Source: Asticcacaulis sp. UBA2476
GTDB lineage: Bacteria > Pseudomonadota > Alphaproteobacteria > Caulobacterales > Caulobacteraceae
DNA: 37,582 bases
Reading direction: 5' to 3'
Assembly: GCA_002342035.1 (NCBI GenBank)
Contig: DDPE01000020.1
Coordinates: 1 to 37,582 of the forward strand
The notes below the pieces were generated by a model, which was given only the letters and a program-made list of their open reading frames with translations, was not told the origin of the DNA and ran no database searches. Shown one piece after another: positions 15,035 to 26,339 of the stretch. The position numbers were made by a program, and so were the translations under genes. Positions within the stretch are counted from its first letter, which is position 1. Each line of letters opens with the position of its first letter.

Positions 15035-15377
15035 AAAGACCGGATACAGGCTTGCATTTTCAGTGCGTTGCTTGTAAAGGCAGCGCTCCGGCGTGGAAAT
15101 TCGTTTCCACTCCGTTCTGTCCGAGACCTTCGGGGAGCAGGGGCCACCTGTTCCATAAACTTCCGGGAGCCCCCGGAGACCGAAAATAGACGGGACGCGA
15201 CACGCCATCAAGATTGCACGATTTCCTGCATTAAAGGAAGCGCGTGCGGCCCTTGGGTGATTAGCTTCTCATCATGGACAGTGACAAATCGCATTGGGGT
15301 AACCCAACGCGAGTTTGTCGTTTGTTACGTTTTTCGGGAATTCCCCTGAAAAGCATCACCTCAATTGGAGGCCGCAA
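15035..15377 (+). promoter_or_regulatory. Structured leader region of rplJ-rplL
   Basis: This 343-base gap has no gene. It holds GTGGAAA-TTCG-TTTCCAC (15093-15110), a perfect stem with a TTCG tetraloop, then a GC-rich stretch around 15160-15180 with the partial dyad CCGGGAGCCCCCGG, then a long compound hairpin at 15283-15319. In many bacteria the L10-L12 complex binds such a leader to repress rplJL translation. The sequence shows structure but not which element is bound. The promoter should lie near the left end; TTGCAT at 15052 is a weak candidate. Confidence 0.6.
15283..15319 (+). promoter_or_regulatory. Compound hairpin before rplJ (attenuator or L10 site)
   Basis: GACAAATCGC pairs with GCGA plus TTTGTC (one bulged G), then TTGGG pairs with CCCAA around a GTAA tetraloop. 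This gives about 15 base pairs in all (15283-15319), with one mismatch at A15293/C15308. It is followed by the T-rich GTTTGTTACGTTTTT. It ends 58 bases before the rplJ ATG and could act as an attenuator or a protein-binding site. Confidence 0.55.
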
Positions 15378-15893
15378 ATGGACCGCGCACAAAAAGCCAG
15401 TTCGATCGAAGAGCTTAAGGGCATCTTCGCTGACTCAGGCGTCGTGGTTGTGACCCAGTATTCGGGTCTGACCTTTGTGGAAATGGCTGAACTGCGCAAC
15501 CGTCTTCGTAAAGAAGGCGCTGTGCTTAAGGTGTTTAAGAACCGTCTGGCTCAAAAAGCTCTGGCCGATGGCGCTGGTGAAAAGGCTGAAGCCCTTTTCA
15601 AAGGCCCTGTCGCTCTGGCCTATGGTCCCGACCCTGTGACCGCCGCTAAGATCGCCGCTCAATACGCCAAAGAGAATGACAAGCTCAAGCTCATTGGCGC
15701 CATCATGGGCAACGATGTTCTGAACGAATCCGGCGTGAAGGCTCTGGCCACACTGCCGTCGCTCGACGAACTTCGCGGCAAGCTTATCGGTCTTATTCAG
15801 GCGCCTGCGACCCGTATCGCTGGCGTTCTGCAAGCACCGGCGGGTCAATTGGCGCGCGTTTTCAACGCGTACGCGACCAAAGACGCCGCTTAA
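15378..15893 (+). CDS. rplJ: 50S ribosomal protein L10
   Basis: Base of the ribosomal stalk that anchors L7/L12 dimers; 171 residues, typical. The N terminus MDRAQKASSIEELKGIFADS and the block VVTQYSGLTFVEMAELRNRLR are characteristic, followed by KVFKNRLAQKAL and the helical C terminus that carries the L12-binding sites. The ATG at 15378 follows TTGGAGG at the right distance; an open frame extending upstream to 15315 runs into the leader hairpin and is not coding. rplL follows after 45 bases as an operon partner. Confidence 0.97.
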   Translation: MDRAQKASSIEELKGIFADSGVVVVTQYSGLTFVEMAELRNRLRKEGAVLKVFKNRLAQKALADGAGEKAEALFKGPVALAYGPDPVTAAKIAAQYAKENDKLKLIGAIMGNDVLNESGVKALATLPSLDELRGKLIGLIQAPATRIAGVLQAPAGQLARVFNAYATKDAA

Positions 15894-15938
15894 TCAGCTC
15901 ATACCACTCACAAACCTATACCCTTTAAAGGAAATACA

Positions 15939-16322
15939 ATGTCTAAGATTGAACAATTGGTCGCCGACCTGTCCACCCTGACCGTTCTCGAAGCTGCTGA
16001 ACTGTCGAAGGCTCTTGAAGAAGCATGGGGCGTTTCTGCCGCTGCTCCGGTTGCCGTTGCTGCTGCTGGTGGCGCTGCTGCCGCTCCGGCCGAAGCTGCT
16101 GAAGAGCAAACCGAGTTCACCGTTGTCATCGTTGACGGCGGCGACAAGAAGATCAACGTGATCAAGGAAATCCGTGGCATCCGTTCGGACCTCGGTCTGA
16201 AAGAAGCCAAGGATCTGGTCGAAGGCGCGCCTCAGAACGTTAAAGAAAATATCTCCAAGCAAGAAGCCGCCGAAATCAAGGCAAAGCTTGAAGCTGCTGG
16301 CGCCAAGGTTGAAGTTAAGTAA
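15939..16322 (+). CDS. rplL: 50S ribosomal protein L7/L12
   Basis: Stalk protein that recruits GTP-bound translation factors; 127 residues. It has the N-terminal dimerisation and L10-binding helices (IEQLVADLSTLTVLEAAELSKALEE), an Ala-Pro-rich flexible hinge at about residues 34-55, and the globular C-terminal domain (EFTVVIVDGGDKKINVIKEI to GLKEAKDLVEGAP). The ATG has AAAGGA upstream. An intrinsic terminator follows within 31 bases, separating rplJL from the polymerase genes. Confidence 0.98.
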   Translation: MSKIEQLVADLSTLTVLEAAELSKALEEAWGVSAAAPVAVAAAGGAAAAPAEAAEEQTEFTVVIVDGGDKKINVIKEIRGIRSDLGLKEAKDLVEGAPQNVKENISKQEAAEIKAKLEAAGAKVEVK

Positions 16323-16352
16323 TTACGGCCTTGGCCATATTGCTTTAAAATT

Positions 16353-16384
16353 CAGGCTCGAAGGGAAACCTTCGGGCCTGTTTT
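16353..16384 (+). terminator. Intrinsic terminator of rplJ-rplL
   Basis: A 12-base stem (16353-16364 with 16369-16380, one G-T pair) has a GAAA tetraloop and is followed by four T, 30 bases after the rplL stop. The short T-run may allow some readthrough. Confidence 0.8.
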
Positions 16385-16404
16385 CGTAATAAACGGAGTG
16401 AGAC

Positions 16405-16869
16405 ATGACACAGGCGCTTTTGCGCACGTTTGATTTCCTGTGTGAGGTCATGCCGCGCGAGCCGTCATGGCGGGTCATAGGGTCTGCGGCCCTGTGGCTG
16501 AGCGGTGTCCCGGTTGTGCCTGATCCCGCAGATGTCGATGTAGTGGCATCGTTTGAGGTGATTGAAAGCGTGCGCAAAGCTTTAAAGGTTTCATTGCCGG
16601 ATGCGTCCAGACCTGATGACCGCTTTCGTTCTCATCCGTTTTTTCAGTATAAGCCTGATGGCGGGGTTGTGATTGATTTCATGGGCGATCTGGAAGTTTT
16701 CAGTGGCGAATGGAGATGCTTGCATTTTGAAAGTTGTGTTTCGGTGGGCGGAGTTTTCGTGCCTGACCTGCATGAGCAGATGACTATTTTGCGTCAGTTT
16801 GGCCGACCGAAGGATTTACAACGGATTGAGACGGTTCAGGTTTTCTTGAGTGACTCGTCCTGTGGATGA
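16405..16869 (+). CDS. Nucleotidyltransferase-fold protein, uncharacterised
   Basis: A 154-residue soluble protein. Gly26-Ser27 (VIGSAALWLSG), Asp43-x-Asp45 (ADVDVVAS) and Asp91 (GGVVIDFMGD) reproduce the GS, DxD and third-carboxylate pattern of polymerase-beta-type nucleotidyltransferases, of the kind seen in MNT/AbiEii-like and substrate-modifying enzymes. The match is by motif only; target and activity are unknown. ATG at 16405 has CGGAG upstream. It sits between the rplL terminator and rpoB, an unusual place for such a gene. Its stop overlaps an ATG of the next open frame (ATGA), so translational coupling is possible. Confidence 0.65.
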   Translation: MTQALLRTFDFLCEVMPREPSWRVIGSAALWLSGVPVVPDPADVDVVASFEVIESVRKALKVSLPDASRPDDRFRSHPFFQYKPDGGVVIDFMGDLEVFSGEWRCLHFESCVSVGGVFVPDLHEQMTILRQFGRPKDLQRIETVQVFLSDSSCG

Positions 16870-16985
16870 TTTTTAACCATATTGACAGGGCGTTTTCATC
16901 CGCTACTCTGTGGATAATTCGGGTGGCGGCAACGACCTGTGAGGGGTTGATAAGGCTGTCGGGATCGCCATGTGGGAGGCGGGCC

Positions 16986-17615
16986 GTGATAACTTTTAAA
17001 AAGCAAGTAAAGTCAGCGATTAAGCGGTTTGTGGCCACACCCTATTTCCTGGGGGTGCTTATCTTTATGTTTGGGGCGTGGATTGCCTTATCCAGCAACG
17101 CTTTAGGGGCGGCGACGGTTTTTTGCGGGCAGGGGTGGTTTCGCACCATTTGCGCCTATGGTGGGTTGGCGGGGGTGGCTTCACCTACCGAAGAACGGTT
17201 CTGGGTGGCGGCTTCATCGCGCGTGGACGGGGAGGGGTTGCGCCAGTATCTGCGGATTTACCCGGATGGTGAGTTTGCCCGTGAAGCCGCCCTGCGCCTG
17301 CAAACCTGCCGCCGTGTCGAGCGTGAGAACTGGGACGGTGAGGAAAAAACCCTGCCCCTGATGGTTATGACGGCCTTAGTGCCTTCGGTTTCGCAAGTGG
17401 CGGCCAAGGATATCGCCATCGCGTCGGGGAAAACCGATGCGGCGGTCATGTGCCGGAATTACGAGGCGGGTCAGTACCGGCTCAGAAAATCAGATGTCCG
17501 GCCTGAGCACTGGAGTTGTTCGGCGCGCGGACGTGGGGTGGTCTGTGGCTTCGAAGGGGTCGCGGTCTGTCAGGTTCAGACCCGCTTTGTCGAGGTTCAT
17601 GAGGACTGCACATGA
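16986..17615 (+). CDS. Membrane-anchored hypothetical protein
   Basis: A 209-residue protein with one predicted transmembrane segment near residues 20-44 (YFLGVLIFMFGAWIALSS), then a region that is Cys-rich toward its end (CRNYEAGQYRLRK, HWSCSARGRGVVCGFEGVAVC). The segment LRQYLRIYPDGEFAREAALRL resembles short helical repeats found in several signalling and effector proteins. GTG at 16986 is chosen because GGGAGGCG sits just upstream; the alternative ATG at 16866 overlaps the previous stop and would add 40 unconvincing residues. I do not recognise a family. It may form a unit with the nucleotidyltransferase-like gene. Confidence 0.6.
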   Translation: MITFKKQVKSAIKRFVATPYFLGVLIFMFGAWIALSSNALGAATVFCGQGWFRTICAYGGLAGVASPTEERFWVAASSRVDGEGLRQYLRIYPDGEFAREAALRLQTCRRVERENWDGEEKTLPLMVMTALVPSVSQVAAKDIAIASGKTDAAVMCRNYEAGQYRLRKSDVRPEHWSCSARGRGVVCGFEGVAVCQVQTRFVEVHEDCT

Positions 17616-17967
17616 TTTCAGAGCGGCTTTGACGACCTGAAATTTTATTTCTTGACATTTTCAAAAAATATTGATGATGCCCTCTTCACATGCGGGGATA
17701 AGTGCGCTATGGCGTGCTCTCTTGGATTGCGACTCGCTTTGCGTTTCGCGCATCCTGCGAATTTACCTGATGGCTGACATTATGCTCTTTTCGTCGGCGA
17801 AGGGTTTGGCTTAGATCGCAAAGCCATAAAAACAAGGCGTCTGAGGCGATTTATCGCTTCATAAAGAGCGGACGCAAGGCAACTTTTACATCCTTTGGGA
17901 TGTGACGACACCTTGAACCCCCGGATGTTCTGCATCCGAAACACAGCGTTTCCACGCAAGGACAAAA
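17616..17967 (+). promoter_or_regulatory. rpoB promoter and leader region
   Basis: There are 352 bases without a gene. A canonical TTGACA (17652-17657) lies in AT-rich sequence and may be the -35 of the rpoBC promoter; no good -10 at 17 bases was seen. Close to the gene are two stem-loops: ACATCC-TTTG-GGATGT (17888-17903) and CGGATG-TTCTG-CATCCG (17922-17938). They leave about 30 bases to the rpoB ATG and could affect its translation. Confidence 0.5.
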
Positions 17968-19787
<1,820 letters not shown>

Positions 19788-19791
<4 letters not shown>

Positions 19792-22049
19792 CCAACGAGG
19801 TCGTCTATCTGTCGGCGATGGAGGAGCAGAAGCATACCGTCGCACAGGCGTCGGCAGCGCTCGATGCTGAGAACCGCTTCTCGGAAGAGCTCGTCTCGGC
19901 CCGTCAGGGCGGCGAGTTCCTGATGGCGCTGCCCGAGCAGATCACGCTGATGGACGTCAGCCCCAAGCAGCTCGTGTCGGTCGCGGCCTCGCTCATTCCG
20001 TTCCTGGAAAACGACGACGCCAACCGCGCGCTGATGGGCTCGAACATGCAGCGTCAGGCCGTGCCTCTGGTTAAGGCTGACGCTCCGTTCGTCGGCACCG
20101 GCATGGAAGAGGTTGTGGCCCGCGATTCCGGTGCGACCATTGCTGCCCGTCGTACTGGCGTGGTTGAGCAGGTTGACGCCACACGTATCGTGGTCCGCGC
20201 TACCGAAGAAACCGATCCGACCAAGCCGGGCGTTGACATCTATCGCCTGTCGAAGTTCCAGCGCTCGAACCAGAACACCTGTATCAACCAGCGCCCGATC
20301 GTAAAGGTCGGCGACAAGGTGGTCGCTCATGACATCATCGCTGACGGTCCGTCGACCGACCTCGGTGATCTGGCTTTGGGCCGTAACGTGCTCGTGGCCT
20401 TCATGCCGTGGAACGGTTACAACTTCGAAGACTCGATCCTGATTTCCGAGCGCATCGTGCGTGATGACATCTTCACTTCTATCCACCTGGAAGAGTTTGA
20501 AGTCATGGCCCGCGATACCAAGCTTGGGCCAGAAGAAATCACCCGCGACATTCCAAACGTCGGTGAAGAAGCCCTGCGTAACCTCGACGAGGCCGGTATT
20601 GTGGCCATTGGCGCCGAAGTTCAGCCAGGCGACATTCTGGTCGGTAAGGTCACGCCAAAGGGCGAAAGCCCGATGACGCCGGAAGAAAAGCTTCTGCGCG
20701 CTATCTTTGGTGAAAAGGCGTCTGACGTGCGCGATACCTCGCTTCGTCTGCCGCCGGGTGTTGCCGGTACGATCGTTGAAGTGCGTGTGTTCAACCGTCA
20801 CGGCGTTGAAAAAGACGAGCGCGCGCTGGCGATTGAACGTCACGAGATCGAACGTCTGGGTAAGGACCGCGACGACGAACTGTCGATCCTTGAGCGCAAC
20901 ATCTATGGCCGTCTGAAGGACATCGTCCTCGGTAAGGTCGCCATTTCCGGGCCGAAGGGCATGGGGCGTGGTGAAATCACCGAAGAGAAGCTGTCCGAAG
21001 TCTCTAAAGGCCTGTGGTGGCAAATCGCCCTCGAAGACGAAAAAATCATGGGCGAGCTTGAGGCCATGAACCGTCAGTTCACTGAGGCGCGCAAGCGTCT
21101 GGACCGTCGTTTCGAAGACAAGGTTGAAAAGCTGCAACGCGGTGACGAACTGCCGCCAGGCGTGATGAAGATGGTCAAGGTCTTCGTGGCCGTGAAGCGC
21201 AAGTTACAACCGGGCGACAAGATGGCCGGCCGTCACGGCAACAAGGGGGTTATCTCCAAGATTCTCCCGGTCGAAGACATGCCGTTCCTCGCCGATGGTG
21301 AACACGTTGATATCGTGCTGAACCCGCTGGGCGTGCCGTCGCGTATGAACGTCGGTCAGATCTTTGAAACCCACCTCGGTTGGGCCTGTGCTAACGTCGG
21401 CAAGCAAATCGCCAACCTGCTCGAAGACTGGCAGAATGGCGGTCAGAAGCAGGCGCTCATCGATCACCTGCGTGGTGTTTACGGTCAGGAACAGGAGCTT
21501 CCGGATACGGAAGAAGGCCTGATCGAACTGGCTAAGAACCTGTCGCGCGGTGTGCCGATTGCAACCCCGGTCTTTGATGGCGCTCACATTGACGACATTG
21601 AAGACATGCTGGAGTTTGCCGGTCTTGATCGTTCCGGTCAGTCGATCCTGTTCGACGGTCTGACGGGAGAGCAGTTCAAGCGTCCGGTCACGGTTGGCAT
21701 CATCTACATGCTGAAACTGCACCACCTGGTCGACGACAAGATCCACGCACGTTCTATCGGGCCATACTCGCTCGTCACTCAGCAGCCGTTGGGTGGTAAG
21801 GCGCAGTTCGGCGGTCAGCGCTTCGGGGAAATGGAGGTCTGGGCTCTGGAAGCTTATGGTGCCGCCTATACCCTGCAGGAAATGCTGACCGTTAAGTCGG
21901 ATGACGTCGCGGGTCGTACCAAGGTCTATGAAGCCATTGTCCGTGGCGATGACAGCTTCGAGGCCGGTATCCCGGAAAGCTTCAACGTCCTGATCAAGGA
22001 AATGCGATCTTTAGGTCTAAATGTCGAATTGGAGAATGGCCAAGGGTAG
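19788..22049 (+). CDS. rpoB: RNA polymerase beta subunit, C-terminal part (frameshifted)
   Basis: This frame resumes the beta subunit. The homologous sequence already starts near 19602 ([40 protein letters not shown]), upstream of any start codon, so the GTG at 19788 is only the first possible initiator and not a true gene start. Hallmarks are VSPKQLVSVAASLIPFLEND, NDDANRALMGSNMQRQAVPL, GDKMAGRHGNKGV, the wall and flap regions, and the C-terminal clamp contact LVTQQPLGGKAQFGGQRFGE. Bases to about 20050 use GAG rather than GAA for Glu (12 to 2) and CTC and ACG often, unlike the rest of the gene. rpoC follows after 105 bases. Confidence 0.9.
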
Positions 22050-22154
22050 CCCTTACAAGGGTAATTCTCAAAAGGGGCAGGGAAACCTGCCCCGCCATCG
22101 CCTGATCGACCTTTAATTTTAGGGGTGCCCGAGGCACCCACATGGAGCAACTGG
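22050..22154 (+). promoter_or_regulatory. rpoB-rpoC intercistronic hairpins
   Basis: GGGGCAGG-GAAA-CCTGCCCC (22074-22093) is a perfect 8-base stem with a GNRA-type tetraloop. A second dyad, GGGTGCC-CGA-GGCACCC, lies at 22123-22139, just before the rpoC ribosome-binding site. Neither is followed by a proper T-run, so RNA processing, stability or translation control is more likely than termination. Confidence 0.55.
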
Positions 22155-25100
22155 ATGAACCAGGAAGTCCTCAATATTTTCAATCCGGTACAGGTCGCCC
22201 CGACCTTCGACCAGATCCGCATCACTCTGGCATCGCCTGAAAAGATCCTTTCGTGGTCGTTCGGTGAGATCAAGAAGCCGGAAACCATCAACTATCGCAC
22301 GTTCAAGCCTGAGCGTGATGGTCTGTTCTGTGCGCGTATATTTGGCCCGACCAAGGACTATGAGTGCTTGTGCGGTAAGTATAAGCGCATGAAGTACAAG
22401 GGCATTATCTGCGAAAAGTGCGGCGTGGAAGTCACTCTGTCGCGCGTTCGCCGTGAGCGCATGGGCCACATCGAACTGGCCTCGCCGGTTGCCCACATCT
22501 GGTTCCTGAAGTCGCTGCCGTCGCGTATTTCCATGTTCCTCGACATGGCGCTTAAGGACGTTGAGCGGGTTCTGTACTTTGAAAACTACATCGTCACGGA
22601 ACCGGGTCTAACTGCGCTTAAGCTTAACCAGCTTCTGACCGAAGACGAATATTATCGCTGTCAGGAAGAATTCGGCGACGACAGCTTCACGGCTGAAATC
22701 GGTGCCGAAGCTATCCGCAATATGCTGATGTCGATGAACCTCAGCGAAATTGCCGATAAGCTGCGTTCGGATCTGGCCGACAATCCTTCAGAAATGAAGG
22801 CCAAGAAAGCTTCCAAGCGCCTTAAGCTGATCGAAGCATTCATGGAATCGGGCAACAAGCCTGAATGGATGATCCTGACGGTTGTGCCGGTCATTCCGCC
22901 TGAGCTGCGCCCGCTGGTGCCGCTGGATGGTGGCCGTTTCGCGACCTCCGACCTGAACGACCTCTATCGCCGCGTGATCAACCGGAACAACCGTTTGAAG
23001 CGCCTGATGGAACTGCGCGCGCCTGACATCATCATCCGCAACGAAAAGCGTATGTTGCAGGAATCGGTTGACGCCCTGTTCGACAACGGCCGCCGTGGTC
23101 GTGTCATCACCGGTGCCAACAAGCGTCCTCTGAAATCCTTGGCCGACATGCTGAAGGGTAAGCAAGGCCGCTTCCGTCAGAACCTGCTGGGTAAGCGCGT
23201 CGACTATTCAGGTCGTTCGGTTATCACCGTGGGCCCTGAGTTGAAGCTGCACGAGTGTGGCCTGCCCAAGAAGATGGCGCTGGAACTGTTCAAGCCGTTC
23301 ATCTATGCGCGTCTGGATGCCAAAGGCCTGTCCGGCACCGTCAAGCAATCCAAGCGTATGGTCGAGCGTGAGCAACCGCAGGTATGGGATATTCTCGAAG
23401 AGGTTATCCGCGAACATCCGGTCATGCTGAACCGCGCGCCGACGCTTCACCGTCTTGGCATTCAGGCGTTTGAGCCCAAGCTGATCGAAGGCAAGGCGAT
23501 CCGTCTGCACCCGCTGGTTTGTTCGGCCTTTAACGCCGACTTCGATGGTGACCAGATGGCTGTTCACGTCCCGCTGTCGCTTGAAGCGCAGTTGGAAGCC
23601 CGCGTCCTGATGATGTCGACCAACAACATCCTGTCGCCAGCCAACGGTAAGCCGATCATCGTGCCGTCGCAGGATATCGTGCTGGGTCTCTATTATCTTT
23701 CACTCGTGAAGGAAAAAGAGCAGGGCGAAGGCATGATCTTTGCCGACCTGAACGAAATTCAGGCCGCCCTTGATGCTGGTGTTGTCTCCATGCACGCCAA
23801 GGTCAAGTGTCGCTTCACCGAAGTTGATCCTGACGGCGAAACCCGTACCCGTGTCATCGACACGACACCGGGCCGCATGAAGATCGCCGCTCTGCTGCCG
23901 CGTCACGCCTCGATCGGTATCCGGGTTCTGGAAAAGAACCTGACCAAGAAGGAAATCGGCAACCTGATCGACGTGGTTTATCGCCACTGCGGCCAGAAGG
24001 CGACGGTGATTTTCGCTGACCAGATGATGGCGCTGGGTTTCAAAGAAGCGGCCCGTGCCGGTATCTCGTTCGGTAAGGACGACATCGTTATTCCGGATTC
24101 CAAGAAGGGTATCGTCGAAGAAACCCGTAACCTGGTTGAGGAATACGAGCAGCAATATGCTGATGGTCTGATCACCAAGGGCGAAAAGTACAATAAGGTC
24201 GTTGACGCCTGGTCGAAAGCGACTGACCGCGTGTCTGACGAAATGATGAAGGAAATCAGCCGTAAGCACCTCAATGCTGATGGTACTGAAAAAGAGATCA
24301 ACTCGATCTACATGATGGCCAACTCCGGTGCTCGTGGTTCGCAGGCCCAGATGAAACAGCTTGGTGGTATGCGCGGCCTTATGGCCAAGCCATCGGGTGA
24401 AATCATCGAAACGCCGATCATTTCGAACTTTAAAGAAGGCCTGTCGGTTATGGAGTACTTCAACTCCACCCACGGCGCCCGTAAAGGTTTGGCCGATACC
24501 GCGCTGAAGACGGCGAACTCCGGTTATCTGACCCGTCGTCTGGTTGACGTCGCTCAGGACTGTATCATCATGGAGCCGGATTGCGGCACGACGAAGGGCA
24601 TTACGCTCCGCGCCGTGGTCGAAGGCGGTGACGTGCTGGTATCGCTGGGCGCACGCGTTCTGGGCCGCACCACGGCTGAGGACATAAAGGACGTGGCAAC
24701 GCAGGAAGTTGTGGTCGAAGCGGATACCTATGTCGACGAAGAAGTGGTCGAGCTTATCGAAGCTTCGGGCGTTCAGTCGGTTAAGGTGCGCTCGGTACTG
24801 ACTTGTGAAGCAGAACTCGGTGCCTGTGCGGCCTGCTACGGTCGCGATCTGGCCCGCGGTACCCGCGTCAATATGGGGGAAGCGGTCGGCGTCATTGCGG
24901 CGCAGTCGATCGGCGAACCCGGCACGCAGCTTACCATGCGGACCTTCCACATCGGCGGTACCGCTCAGGTGGCCGAGCAGTCGTTCTATGAAACGACGGC
25001 GGACGGCGTGATCAAGCTGACCGGCGGCAACACGGTTAAGGGCACCCACGGTGACCTGATCGCCATGAGCCGTAACGTCATGATCACGGTTCACCATGAT

Positions 25101-26339
25101 GGTAAAGACCGTGAAACCTATAAGGTGCCTTACGGTGCGCGTCTGCGTATCGTGGACGGCTCCGAGGTCAAAAAAGGTCAGCGTCTGGCGGAGTGGGACC
25201 CCTATACCACCCCGATCATCACCGAAGTCGGCGGTAAAATCCGGTTTGAAGACCTCACTGACGGTATGTCGGTGCGTGAAGAAACCGACGAAGCCACGGG
25301 TATCACCAACCGCGTGGTCGCTGACTGGCGTGCCTCTCCGCGTGGGTCTGACCTGCGTCCGGGCATGGGCATTGTCGATGATGCGGGCGCCTATAAGCGT
25401 CTGGCCAACGGCACTGAGTCGCGTTACCTCCTGCCGGTCGGGGCTATTCTCTCGGTCGGTAACGGTGATGAGGTGCGTCCGGGTGAAATCCTGGCGCGTA
25501 TCCCAACCGAAGGTGCCAAGACCCGCGACATCACCGGTGGTCTGCCGCGCGTCGCCGAACTGTTCGAAGCGCGTCGTCCGAAAGACTGTGCTGTCATCGC
25601 CGAAATGGATGGCCGCGTAGAATTTGGTCGCGACTACAAGAACAAGCGCCGCATCAAGATCACGCCTGAAGATGGTTCAGAAGCCGTCGAGTTTCTGATC
25701 CCGAAAGGCAAGCACATCTCGGTTCACGATGGTGACTTCATCCAGAAGGGTGACTACATCATTGACGGTAACCCTGATCCGCACGATCTGCTGCGTATTC
25801 AGGGCGTTGAATCCCTGGCTGAGTATCTGGTCAACGAAGTGCAGGACGTTTACCGCCTGCAAGGCGTGCCGATCAACGACAAGCACATCGAAGTCATCGT
25901 GCGTCAGATGCTGCAAAAGGTGGAAATCCTTGAGCCAGGCGATACCGGCCTGATCAAGGGCGATCATCTGGATAAGACCGAGGTTGATCTTGATAATGCC
26001 AAGACGGAAAAGCGCGGTGGCCGTCTGGCCGTAACCCAGCCGATCCTGCTCGGTATCACCAAGGCGTCTCTGCAAACGAAGTCGTTCATTTCGGCGGCTT
26101 CGTTCCAGGAAACGACCCGCGTCCTGACCGAAGCTTCGGTCAACGGCAAGGTCGATACTCTGGACGGTCTGAAAGAAAACGTCATCGTCGGTCGTCTGAT
26201 CCCGGCCGGTACGGGCGCTTACCTGCGCTCGCTCCAGCGCATTGCGCTTAAGCGTGATGAGCAACTGGCTCAGACCCGCGAAGAGACAATGGAACCGCTA
26301 CCGGCGGAAATCCTGCTCGAAGCCCCGGCTGGCGAATAA
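22155..26339 (+). CDS. rpoC: RNA polymerase beta' subunit
   Basis: Largest subunit of core RNA polymerase, 1394 residues, full length. The N-terminal zinc ribbon uses Cys71, Cys73, Cys86 and Cys89. The catalytic Mg-binding motif NADFDGDQM is at residues 460-468. The bridge-helix and trigger-loop region (GARGSQAQMKQLGGMRGLMA, QSIGEPGTQLTMRTFHIGGT) and the second zinc site (CEAELGACAACYGRDLARG) are all present. The ATG at 22155 (MNQEVLNIFNP) is chosen because ATGGAG lies 8 bases upstream. It is co-transcribed with rpoB and followed by a strong terminator. No frame damage was seen. Confidence 0.98.
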   Translation: MNQEVLNIFNPVQVAPTFDQIRITLASPEKILSWSFGEIKKPETINYRTFKPERDGLFCARIFGPTKDYECLCGKYKRMKYKGIICEKCGVEVTLSRVRRERMGHIELASPVAHIWFLKSLPSRISMFLDMALKDVERVLYFENYIVTEPGLTALKLNQLLTEDEYYRCQEEFGDDSFTAEIGAEAIRNMLMSMNLSEIADKLRSDLADNPSEMKAKKASKRLKLIEAFMESGNKPEWMILTVVPVIPPELRPLVPLDGGRFATSDLNDLYRRVINRNNRLKRLMELRAPDIIIRNEKRMLQESVDALFDNGRRGRVITGANKRPLKSLADMLKGKQGRFRQNLLGKRVDYSGRSVITVGPELKLHECGLPKKMALELFKPFIYARLDAKGLSGTVKQSKRMVEREQPQVWDILEEVIREHPVMLNRAPTLHRLGIQAFEPKLIEGKAIRLHPLVCSAFNADFDGDQMAVHVPLSLEAQLEARVLMMSTNNILSPANGKPIIVPSQDIVLGLYYLSLVKEKEQGEGMIFADLNEIQAALDAGVVSMHAKVKCRFTEVDPDGETRTRVIDTTPGRMKIAALLPRHASIGIRVLEKNLTKKEIGNLIDVVYRHCGQKATVIFADQMMALGFKEAARAGISFGKDDIVIPDSKKGIVEETRNLVEEYEQQYADGLITKGEKYNKVVDAWSKATDRVSDEMMKEISRKHLNADGTEKEINSIYMMANSGARGSQAQMKQLGGMRGLMAKPSGEIIETPIISNFKEGLSVMEYFNSTHGARKGLADTALKTANSGYLTRRLVDVAQDCIIMEPDCGTTKGITLRAVVEGGDVLVSLGARVLGRTTAEDIKDVATQEVVVEADTYVDEEVVELIEASGVQSVKVRSVLTCEAELGACAACYGRDLARGTRVNMGEAVGVIAAQSIGEPGTQLTMRTFHIGGTAQVAEQSFYETTADGVIKLTGGNTVKGTHGDLIAMSRNVMITVHHDGKDRETYKVPYGARLRIVDGSEVKKGQRLAEWDPYTTPIITEVGGKIRFEDLTDGMSVREETDEATGITNRVVADWRASPRGSDLRPGMGIVDDAGAYKRLANGTESRYLLPVGAILSVGNGDEVRPGEILARIPTEGAKTRDITGGLPRVAELFEARRPKDCAVIAEMDGRVEFGRDYKNKRRIKITPEDGSEAVEFLIPKGKHISVHDGDFIQKGDYIIDGNPDPHDLLRIQGVESLAEYLVNEVQDVYRLQGVPINDKHIEVIVRQMLQKVEILEPGDTGLIKGDHLDKTEVDLDNAKTEKRGGRLAVTQPILLGITKASLQTKSFISAASFQETTRVLTEASVNGKVDTLDGLKENVIVGRLIPAGTGAYLRSLQRIALKRDEQLAQTREETMEPLPAEILLEAPAGE

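Noticed and set aside
15315..15377. Upstream extension of rplJ to 15315
   Set aside because: It starts inside the leader hairpin, adds 21 residues absent from L10, and the ATG at 15378 has a good ribosome-binding site.
23700..25097. A 465-codon open frame antisense to rpoC
   Set aside because: Same reason: a shadow of rpoC codon bias with no family resemblance or ribosome-binding site.
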